DNA from: Agrobacterium tumefaciens
GTDB lineage: Bacteria; Pseudomonadota; Alphaproteobacteria; Rhizobiales; Rhizobiaceae
Length of the DNA stretch: 64,000 nt
Direction: 5' to 3'
Assembly: GCA_025559845.1 (NCBI GenBank)
Contig: CP048470.1
Coordinates: 534,001-598,000, forward strand
The notes beneath the pieces are model-generated. The model did no database searches. It worked only from the letters and a program-made list of their open reading frames with translations, and was not told the DNA's origin. Made by a program: the position numbers and the translations under genes. Shown one piece after another: positions 57,617 to 64,000 of the stretch; position 1 is the stretch's first letter; the number at the start of each line of letters is the position of its first letter.

Positions 57617-59215
57617 TTAACGGGCTTTCGACACTTCTTCGAAACGAGAGAGCCACGGGCTGACGATCATTCCCTTGACGTCGCTGCGGAACGCGGCGGT
57701 ATCGATGACTTCCGAGAACGGCTGGATCGACATGACGATCTCGTCCATATATTGCTGCACACCCTCGTAGAGCTTGGCCTGTTTGGCCGGATCCTGCTCG
57801 ACCAACGCTTCTTCGATCAGCTTGTTCAGCTTCTCATCGAAGAAACTCGTCCGCCAGCTCTGATAGTTAGTCAGCTTTGCATCGTCAGAATTATTGGGGT
57901 TATAGGCAATCGAGCGCAGGTTGTTGTCTGGATGCGGCTGCTGACCGCCACCGCCGCGACCGAGCAGCATCTCGAATTTACGCTCACGCATCGCGCCGTA
58001 AATCTGGTCGCCCGAACCGCTGATCAGTTCGGCCTGAATGCCCGCCTGTGCCAGCGTATTCTGGATCGCTGTCGCCGCTTTCATGAACGGATCTTCGGAG
58101 AGCACGCGAAGCGTTGTCTTAAAGCCGTTCGGATAACCCGCCTCAGCCAGAAGCGCCTTGGCCTTCTCGACATCGAGCTTGTAGCCTTCATCCGGCAGGG
58201 CGCCCATGACGCCGGTGGAAAGCGGACGCTGATGAAGCTTGCCGTAATAAGGCATAACCGCCTTATCGAGACCGTCATAGTCGATCAGGTAACGAAGCGC
58301 CTCACGCACTTTCTTGTTTGCGAAGTGATCGTCCTTCATCGAAACGCTGAGATAATAGAAGCCCGAACCGGGTGTGGATTCGATCGCAACCTCTTTGTCA
58401 GCCTCAAGCGACTTGAGGTCCGGAGCCTGCAGCGAATAAGCAACGTCGATATCACCCTTTTCGAGCAGGAGGCGCTGGGACTGCGATTCCGGCAGGTGGC
58501 GCAACAACACGCGCTTCATGGCCGGAGCCTTGCCCCAGTAATCGCTGCTGCGGGTCAGAATGATGAACTCGTTCGACTTCCACTGCGTCAATTTGAATGG
58601 GCCGGAACCTGCGGAATTCAGTGTCAGCCATGCGCCACCGAGATCGCCATCCTTCTCATTAGCCAGGACCGTCTTGCTATCCAGGATGGAACCAGGGCCA
58701 TTTTGTGCCAGGATCATCAGCAGCAGGTTGGGGTCATCAGCCTTTGGCAGGTTCAGCACAAAACTGTGGTCGTCTTCGGCAACGAACAGCTTGTCGGCAG
58801 CGTCAAGCGTGAAACCGCGCGTTTTCAAGAATGAGGACTGCGCCAGATTGCGCGCGAGAAGGCGCTTCAGGCTCCATGCAACGTCCCCGGCAGTGACAGG
58901 ATTGCCGGAGGCGAATTTCGCGTCGCTGCGAAGATGGAAGCGGATCGATTTGCGATCTTCGGAAATCTCCCATTTCTCAGCAATTCGCGGCTGAACGCTG
59001 CGATCTGAAGGCGAGAGCACCACGAGCGTGTCGTAGATGTTGTTGAGCACCTGAACGGTTTCACGACCCGTGATCGCAGCCGGATCAAGTGTCAGGATGT
59101 TGTTCATGGTCGTTGCGACGACGAGCTGATCTTCCGGGGTCTCGGCCAAGGCGCCGTAGGGCATGGCTGAAACCAGAAGCGCACCGAACGCGACCGTTGC
59201 TAGAAAATGTTTCAT
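57617..59215 (-). CDS. peptide-type ABC transporter periplasmic binding protein
   Basis: This is a 532-residue SBP_bac_5 (DppA/OppA class) protein with a signal peptide (cleavage after ALA, about residue 24). The family segments LTLDPAAITGRETVQVLNNIYDTL, KWEISEDRKSIRFHLR, YLIDYDGLD and the C-terminal SPWLSRFEEVS are clear. It is the only binding protein near the Dpp-type permeases and ATPases, so it very probably serves them although it is in a separate convergent operon with the SGNH hydrolase and the dehydratase. Ligand unknown; such proteins bind peptides, but also sugar acids and oligosaccharides. Confidence 0.92.
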   Translation of the reverse strand: MKHFLATVAFGALLVSAMPYGALAETPEDQLVVATTMNNILTLDPAAITGRETVQVLNNIYDTLVVLSPSDRSVQPRIAEKWEISEDRKSIRFHLRSDAKFASGNPVTAGDVAWSLKRLLARNLAQSSFLKTRGFTLDAADKLFVAEDDHSFVLNLPKADDPNLLLMILAQNGPGSILDSKTVLANEKDGDLGGAWLTLNSAGSGPFKLTQWKSNEFIILTRSSDYWGKAPAMKRVLLRHLPESQSQRLLLEKGDIDVAYSLQAPDLKSLEADKEVAIESTPGSGFYYLSVSMKDDHFANKKVREALRYLIDYDGLDKAVMPYYGKLHQRPLSTGVMGALPDEGYKLDVEKAKALLAEAGYPNGFKTTLRVLSEDPFMKAATAIQNTLAQAGIQAELISGSGDQIYGAMRERKFEMLLGRGGGGQQPHPDNNLRSIAYNPNNSDDAKLTNYQSWRTSFFDEKLNKLIEEALVEQDPAKQAKLYEGVQQYMDEIVMSIQPFSEVIDTAAFRSDVKGMIVSPWLSRFEEVSKAR

Positions 59216-59301
59216 GCTTCCTCCTTTTGAGGCCGATCACACGGAATACGGCCTACGGTTACAAGACCCGCCAGCCTGTTCCTCCACAGGAACTGGACGG
59301 T

Positions 59302-59931
59302 TCAACCAAGTAATTCGAGGACGGGCGCAACGAGCGCCCGGCCGATCGCCGCCGTTTCCACGGCTTCGAGATGTACGCCATCGACAGTAGACGCCGAGGC
59401 AACGGAACCGGCATCGAAGAAACCGTGACCAAGTTCGTCGGCGAGTTTGCGGTAGAGAGGGGCAAGTCGTTCGGACTCGGCAACGCTACGTCCCGCCGCC
59501 GGCTGCCCATTCGCGCTTTCGCCACAGGCCGGTGGCGCCACGATCAGAAGTTTCGGTTTTGCACCGCTTGGCTTATAGGGAAAGGTATCGACGATCTGCG
59601 CAAGACGGCGCATGCCGGAAAACGCCCCATCAGCGCGTCCACCGTGAACAGGCTTGATGTCGTTCGTGCCGAGCATAACAATCACGAGATCGAGCGGCAT
59701 ATGACTGGCAAGCGCCACCTGTAATGCTTTCGCACCGTTGCGGCAGGCCGGCCCAGCATGGTCGTCATAGCAGGTGGTGCGACCACCTAATCCTTCTGAA
59801 ACGACGGCTACCGCACTGCCGAGCTCCGCGGCCAGCACCTCGGGCCAGCGGCCTTCAGGCGGGTGCCGCAAGCCCGTCGTGGGATCAGCACCCCACGTCA
59901 GACTGTCACCAAAAGCCAAAACATTCTTCAT
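59302..59931 (-). CDS. SGNH/GDSL hydrolase (arylesterase-like)
   Basis: This 209-residue hydrolase has block I FGDSLTWG with Ser10, block II Gly in GLGGRT, block III GTND and block V DGVHL, so the full SGNH set is present. No signal peptide, so cytosolic. It most resembles the arylesterase/lysophospholipase (TesA-like) group that deacylates small esters. It starts at ATG 59931; a GTG at 59946 would overlap the dehydratase stop by 4 bp (GTGA) and is a plausible alternative. Placed between a dehydratase and an importer binding protein, it may remove an acyl group from an imported sugar acid. Confidence 0.88.
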   Translation of the reverse strand: MKNVLAFGDSLTWGADPTTGLRHPPEGRWPEVLAAELGSAVAVVSEGLGGRTTCYDDHAGPACRNGAKALQVALASHMPLDLVIVMLGTNDIKPVHGGRADGAFSGMRRLAQIVDTFPYKPSGAKPKLLIVAPPACGESANGQPAAGRSVAESERLAPLYRKLADELGHGFFDAGSVASASTVDGVHLEAVETAAIGRALVAPVLELLG

Positions 59932-59942
59932 CGTCGCCGCCT

Positions 59943-61091
59943 TCACCGAACGCGATTGTTTTCGATAAACTCGAAATTGATGTCTTCGCCGAGGCCTGGG
60001 CGATCCGGCACATGGACAAAACCGTCCCGATCCATCGGGTCAGACAGCGATTTCAGATAATCATGCCCGTCGTCATATTCGAGGAACGGGTGAAGAAGTC
60101 CCCGCTCGTACCAGCGGCAATTTTTTGTTGCCGCCACAACATGCAGGTTCATGGCCGTGTTGCCGTGCACCTCACACTCCATGCCAAAGGCCTCGGCCAG
60201 ATGCATGGTTTTCAGGGCAGGCGTGATACCACCGACATCGTTGACGCCGGTACGCAGAATGTCGCAAGCGCCTGACTTGATCCACTCGGCGCGATGCCAG
60301 TGCTTGCCAGCCGCGCTTTCGGGACCGACGACCGGAATATCGAGATTATCAGCAAGCCACTTGTAGGACGACAGCGACTGCTCATCCATTGGCTCCTCGA
60401 TCCAGTCGAAGCCAAGTTTTTCAAGGCCGCGACCAAGCTCCAACGCGTCGGTACGCGAATACCAGTGAAACGCATCGATCATCAGGCGAATATCGGGGCC
60501 CACAGCCTCACGCACAGCAGCACAGGCTTTCAGGTCCATCTTCACATCAGGTGCCCAGCTTACAGGCGGCATCCAGGTGTGCAGCTTGATACCTTTGTAG
60601 CCGCGCTTAACAAGCGTTTCACCGAAACGGCCATAGTCGTCCGGCGTGGCAAGACCGCCTTCGATTTCGTCGCCGCACATGATTGAACCATAGGCCAGAA
60701 CCTTGTCGCGATAACCACCGATCAACTTGTATACAGGCTGGTTCAATGTGCGACCGGCCAGATCCCACAGCGCACAATCAACAACCGCCAGTGTGCGATC
60801 GGTAAGCTGTGCTGCGGAGCCACGCTGCCAATGGGCAAGATCCTGCCACAGACGTTCGCGATCGCGATAGTCCTGTCCAATGAGCACCTTTTTCACGAAC
60901 TTCTCGATGACGTGCGGACGCACAATCTCCGGTGCCGTAAACGAATGCCCTTCATGACCGTCTTCAGTGCGAATGGTGAGCATGGCCTGCTCGACCTGAT
61001 GCGCGGGGCCCGGATGTGCGTGGCCAGCACTATCCGAATGGCGGCGCGTGGTCGTGCGGAAAACCCGCACTTCGACGTCGGTGATAATCAT
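59943..61091 (-). CDS. enolase-superfamily acid-sugar dehydratase (mandelate racemase subgroup)
   Basis: This is a 382-residue enolase-superfamily enzyme. The capping domain carries SDSAGHAHPGPAHQVEQ. The barrel has the base segment GIKLHTW (Lys-x-His rather than Lys-x-Lys), metal ligands in LMIDAFHW, IEEPM and GPES, and a His-Asp dyad suggested by GVNDVGGI and EVHGNTA. This pattern fits acid-sugar dehydratases; the exact acid (galactonate, lyxonate, fuconate or other) cannot be told from the sequence. ATG 61091 has GAGGAAC upstream. It heads the leftward operon; two inverted repeats lie just before it. Confidence 0.85.
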   Translation of the reverse strand: MIITDVEVRVFRTTTRRHSDSAGHAHPGPAHQVEQAMLTIRTEDGHEGHSFTAPEIVRPHVIEKFVKKVLIGQDYRDRERLWQDLAHWQRGSAAQLTDRTLAVVDCALWDLAGRTLNQPVYKLIGGYRDKVLAYGSIMCGDEIEGGLATPDDYGRFGETLVKRGYKGIKLHTWMPPVSWAPDVKMDLKACAAVREAVGPDIRLMIDAFHWYSRTDALELGRGLEKLGFDWIEEPMDEQSLSSYKWLADNLDIPVVGPESAAGKHWHRAEWIKSGACDILRTGVNDVGGITPALKTMHLAEAFGMECEVHGNTAMNLHVVAATKNCRWYERGLLHPFLEYDDGHDYLKSLSDPMDRDGFVHVPDRPGLGEDINFEFIENNRVR

Positions 61092-61570
61092 TGTTCCTCC
61101 AGTATGCAAACAGGCGCAGTTTCAAACGCCGTCTTGTCTAACACGATATTAGACAGACAACAGACAACTTGTCAAACTTGCATGACAAATAATCACCTTT
61201 GTATCGCGAGGCCTGAGATCGGCCAGACAAGACGCTGATTTATCTAAATAATCACGAAAAGTGCATCCTAGCGCCAACGTCAAGCGGCCATCGAGACGAT
61301 GGGATGTGTCGTGCAATACAGCTCCTGACCTAGAAAAATCACTCGGTTTTTGCCATTCCAGCCTTAAGAGGAGCAACTTGTGGACAGATTAAGAAACAAC
61401 TCCATTGGCCTATGTAGCGTTCGATGCGCTGGAGTAGCGGCAAATGGAAAGCGCAATGTTATGGGCGACGAGTAGCGCCGTCGTAACCGATGGCCCGCGA
61501 CGAGAAAAGCGTGCAGCAAGGGGTTTGCAGCACGCCGGTTGGTCCAAAATCGCGTCAGCGTCTCTTGGGT
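61092..61570. other. 479-bp region upstream of the dehydratase operon
   Basis: No supported gene. The 100 bp next to the dehydratase are rich in TTGTC/GACAA motifs arranged as two inverted repeats. The rest, up to the lactonase stop at 61571, shows no clear feature; a 115-codon minus-strand frame (61410-61757) overlaps the lactonase 3' end and has no family match that I recognise. Confidence 0.5.
61135..61188. promoter_or_regulatory. two TTGTC/GACAA inverted repeats, candidate operators
   Basis: TGTCTAA-N7-TTAGACA spans 61135-61155 with perfect 7-bp arms. TTGTCA-N8-TGACAA spans 61169-61188 with perfect 6-bp arms. Both lie within 100 bp upstream of the dehydratase start (61091). The TTGTC/GACAA half-sites recall FadR-type GntR boxes, and a gene for such a regulator is at 52635. 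The binding protein is inferred. Confidence 0.5.
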
Positions 61571-62491
61571 CTAGGGCACCTGGGCGCCGGTCGCCGCGAC
61601 ATAGACCGAGTAAAGCGACTTTGTTGCTGTGATGAACAGGCGGTTCCTCTTTGGGCCGCCGAATGTGAGGTTTGCCACCGTCTGCGGCACCTTGATCTTG
61701 CCGAGCAACGTACCCTCCGGAGAAAAGCAGTGGACCCCGTCCCCTGCACTGGTCCAAAGATTACCCGCCGTATCCAGCCTGAAACCATCGGGCAGGCCTT
61801 TATCGATGTTGCAAAACTCGCGCCCATTAGCGAGCTTCACGCCATCAACCACGTCGAAGACGCGGATGTGGCGCGGGCGGGAAACGTCGTGACTGAAAGA
61901 GCTATCTGCAACATAGAGCCTGGTTTCGTCAGGTGAGAAAGCAAGGCCATTCGGCTGAACGAAATCGTCGATAACGATCAAGATCTCGCCTGTTTCAGGG
62001 TCCAGCCGATAAACGTTGCGCGTTTTCTGTTCAGGTTCGGCCTTGTAACCTTCATAGTCTGAGAGGATGCCGTAGGTCGGATCAGTAAACCAGACACTGC
62101 CATCAGACTTTACCACCACATCATTGGGAGAATTCAAACGCTTTCCGTCGAAACTGTCAGCGAGCACAGTGATGGAGCCATCCACCTCGGTCCGCGTGAC
62201 ACGTCGCCCGCCATGCTCACACGATACCAACCTCCCCTGCCGATCGCGGGTGTTTCCGTTTGTGAAGTTTGAGGGCTGGCGGAAGACGGAAATCCCGCCA
62301 TCCGGCACCCACCGTAGCATACGCTCATTGGGAATATCACTGAATAGGAGGCAATTCAGGTCCGAGAACCAGACTGGCCCCTCCGCCCAACGGCAGCCGG
62401 AGTAAAGCTCTTCCAGTTCGGCATTGCCGACAATCAGGAGACGAAAGCGCTCATCATGGATTTCGTATGGAGAGGTGAGGTCTGTTGTCAT
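61571..62491 (-). CDS. SMP-30/gluconolactonase-family sugar lactonase
   Basis: This 306-residue beta-propeller has metal ligands at Glu37 (CRWAEGPVWF), Asn-Asp in NSPNDVVV, Asn in QPNGLAFSPDETRLYVADS, and an N-terminal GNTRD. It hydrolyses sugar-derived lactones to sugar acids, which would supply the dehydratase encoded downstream. It follows the sugar permease gene by 34 bp and is probably in the same leftward operon as the permeases. Confidence 0.9.
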   Translation of the reverse strand: MTTDLTSPYEIHDERFRLLIVGNAELEELYSGCRWAEGPVWFSDLNCLLFSDIPNERMLRWVPDGGISVFRQPSNFTNGNTRDRQGRLVSCEHGGRRVTRTEVDGSITVLADSFDGKRLNSPNDVVVKSDGSVWFTDPTYGILSDYEGYKAEPEQKTRNVYRLDPETGEILIVIDDFVQPNGLAFSPDETRLYVADSSFSHDVSRPRHIRVFDVVDGVKLANGREFCNIDKGLPDGFRLDTAGNLWTSAGDGVHCFSPEGTLLGKIKVPQTVANLTFGGPKRNRLFITATKSLYSVYVAATGAQVP

Positions 62492-62525
62492 GTGCGTTAT
62501 CCGCTTGCAGCTTCTTGTTCAGGGT

Positions 62526-63473
62526 TCAGCGCGTTGCCTTGGGGCCACTTGCCAGTAGAATGACGGAAATGATGATGAGCCCGGTGAGAATGAGGCGAAT
62601 TCCAGCGCCGAAGCCGTAGGTATTCAACATGGAAACCACCAGAAACATGAAGAGCGAGGCGCCCCAGATGCCCGGCACGTTGGAATCTCCACCCGCGACG
62701 GCTGTCCCGCCGATTACCACAACGGCGATAGACATCAGGAGATACTCCGAGCCCATGTTAAGTGCTGCACCGCCGGAAAAACTGGCGAGAAGGTAACCGG
62801 CGATAGCCGCCAGCACGGCACAGAGCACATAGGTGATAAAGCGCGCGCCATCGACGGGAATGCCAGTCATTCGGGCAGCGAAGGTGCTTTGCCCGATCGC
62901 CGAAATCCAGCGGCCGTAAAACGTGCGATCGAGCAACAGCCACGCTATGACAGAAAGCAGCAATGCCACAAGTGCCACGTTTGGAATGCCGAACAGGCTC
63001 GAGGTGGCAAATGTCGCCAGGGTTTCCGGAGGTTTGATACGCAGGCCACGGTTTGACCAGATCGCAATGGATTGCACAATAAAACTCATGGAAAGCGTTG
63101 CGATGATCGGCGGAATGCGCAGAAGCTTTATGAGCGCGTAGTTTCCAATGCCAATGCCGATACCGATCAGTATGGCCACCAGCAAACCTGGCAGGATCAG
63201 TCCGTCTGACACATCCATGAATTTGAGCGCTAGCGTGCCGGACAGCGTCATCGTGGCGGGGACGCAGAGATCAATGTTTCCCGGCCCAAGCGTGATAACG
63301 AACATCTGGCCAATTCCGACAATGACCGAAAAGGCCGCGAATGTCAGTGCCGCATGCGAGAGACCAAAGGAGCTCGCGCCACCGGTGAATAGAACGGTGA
63401 TGGTCCAGACCGCTGCCGCAGCCGCATAAGACCAGATCCAAGGTTTCTTGGAGAGAGTAGCAAAACCGTTCAT
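62526..63473 (-). CDS. RbsC-type sugar ABC permease
   Basis: This is a 315-residue polytopic permease of the BPD_transp_2 (RbsC/XylH) class. The conserved VITLGPGNIDLCVPATMTLSG and VVVIGGTAVAGGDSNVPG segments are present among about nine membrane helices. It overlaps the partial permease upstream by 4 bp, so it forms its partner. Together with the lactonase and dehydratase it suggests a sugar or sugar-lactone import and catabolic module; the ATPase and binding protein are expected beyond the window end. Confidence 0.9.
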   Translation of the reverse strand: MNGFATLSKKPWIWSYAAAAAVWTITVLFTGGASSFGLSHAALTFAAFSVIVGIGQMFVITLGPGNIDLCVPATMTLSGTLALKFMDVSDGLILPGLLVAILIGIGIGIGNYALIKLLRIPPIIATLSMSFIVQSIAIWSNRGLRIKPPETLATFATSSLFGIPNVALVALLLSVIAWLLLDRTFYGRWISAIGQSTFAARMTGIPVDGARFITYVLCAVLAAIAGYLLASFSGGAALNMGSEYLLMSIAVVVIGGTAVAGGDSNVPGIWGASLFMFLVVSMLNTYGFGAGIRLILTGLIIISVILLASGPKATR

Positions 63474-64000
63474 TGATTTTTCTCCCGCTTTTCAAGACGG
63501 TTGAGCAGGATGCGCAAGGCAAGTACGATGATAAGGATCGCTCCCTGGGCACCAATTTGCCAGTCAGGTGAAATACGCATGAAAGACAGAAACGAGCCCG
63601 CGAGCGTCAGCGTCAGTGCACCGATCACCGCGCCGATTGGCGAAACACGGCCACCGACAAATTCCCCACCGCCCAGAATGACACCAGCAATCGACAGGAG
63701 CGTGTAGCGCAATGCGATGTTGGCATCAGCAGACGTCGTCAATCCGACCAGTGCAATGCCTGAGAGCACCGCGAAGAAGCCGGCAAGTGCAAAGGTACCA
63801 GCACGAATGCCGACGACAGACCAGCCGGACCGCTCGACAGAGCGGAAATTTCCACCGACGCCGCGCATCAATACCCCAAAGGAAGAGCGCATGACAATGT
63901 AGTGAGCTATGGCAGCGATGAGGATACTGGCAACGATGGCAATCGGCACAAATGGCGGTTTTGCCGTCATGATGGAGCGGATAAACGCAGGAGCCTGTCC
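63470..64000 (-). CDS. RbsC-type sugar ABC permease (5' end outside window)
   Basis: The frame is open to the window edge, so the N-terminal part of the gene is missing. The visible 176 or so residues contain MRSSFGVLMRGVGGNFRSVERSGWSV, the ATPase-contact loop, several membrane helices and SIAGVILGGGEFVGGRVSP, typical of sugar permeases of the RbsC/YtfT type. Its stop overlaps the next permease ATG by 4 bp. Confidence 0.88.
   Translation of the reverse strand, partial: GQAPAFIRSIMTAKPPFVPIAIVASILIAAIAHYIVMRSSFGVLMRGVGGNFRSVERSGWSVVGIRAGTFALAGFFAVLSGIALVGLTTSADANIALRYTLLSIAGVILGGGEFVGGRVSPIGAVIGALTLTLAGSFLSFMRISPDWQIGAQGAILIIVLALRILLNRLEKREKNQ

Noticed and set aside
57752..58834. 360-codon open frame antisense to the peptide-binding protein gene
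   Set aside because: No start context, no recognisable domain, fully within a strongly supported gene.
61410..61757. 115-codon minus-strand frame overlapping the 3' end of the lactonase
   Set aside because: Mostly inside the lactonase gene in another frame; the tail outside it has no clear family. I considered a transposase remnant but found no inverted repeats or DDE motif.

Overview
The window (about 57% G+C by eye, dense, with short intergenic gaps and many 1-11 bp gene overlaps) looks like the chromosome of a free-living or plant/soil-associated alphaproteobacterium of the Rhizobiales (Rhizobiaceae or Brucellaceae/Ochrobactrum-like). The main reasons are the rhizobial-type rhamnose locus (ABC uptake plus an aldolase-dehydrogenase fusion), the RbsC-type sugar ABC permeases, a CtrA-like TTAA-N7-TTAA site, and a soxR gene without a soxS. 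I see no tRNA, rRNA, IS element, integrase, CRISPR array or frameshifted gene.

Layout. (1) 1-2275: the end of a zinc-linked export/uptake cluster resembling zrg operons (a DUF3299-like C-terminus, a LolD-like ATPase, an FtsX-like permease with a His-rich loop). (2) 2264-13955: rhamnose catabolism. An aldolase-dehydrogenase fusion and an isomerase run leftward, with an alpha/beta hydrolase behind them. The regulator, ABC transporter, mutarotase and kinase run rightward. A long inverted repeat lies in the divergent promoter region. (3) 13979-15158: superoxide dismutase and SoxR, divergent around a textbook SoxR box. (4) 15342-16376: an idonate-type dehydrogenase behind a gluconate-type LacI operator. 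(5) 16574-20789: a three-gene lysine/2-aminoadipate cassette ending in an HglS-type 2-oxoadipate dioxygenase. (6) 21142-23786: a Fur-family regulator fused operonically to katG. (7) 24036-30812: housekeeping and stress genes (ilvE-like, ZntB-like, PPK2, ring-cleaving dioxygenase with LysR, cupin, NmrA-like).

(8) 31419-42578: a chemotaxis locus: HD-GYP response regulator, STAS protein, CheY, CheA, CheW, receptor, CheW, CheR, CheB, then a ParA-like ATPase, and convergent to it a 576-residue helical protein. That last protein carries a CheZ-like D-I-T-R-Q motif, a CheZ-like C-terminal tail and a degenerate receptor hairpin. It is the most interesting object here.

(9) 42864-52359: a catabolic and uptake operon (flavin monooxygenase-like, DsbA-fold isomerase, M19 dipeptidase homologue that has lost its HxD metal motif, PotABCD-type ABC transporter, carboxylesterase) followed by a LysR regulator. 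(10) 52635-64000: a GntR/FadR regulator, a Dpp-type ABC transporter whose binding protein sits in a convergent operon with an SGNH hydrolase and an enolase-superfamily acid-sugar dehydratase, then an SMP-30 lactonase and two RbsC-type sugar permeases, the last cut by the window end. Taken together the window is dominated by nutrient scavenging (sugars, sugar acids, peptides, amines), oxidative-stress defence and chemotaxis.
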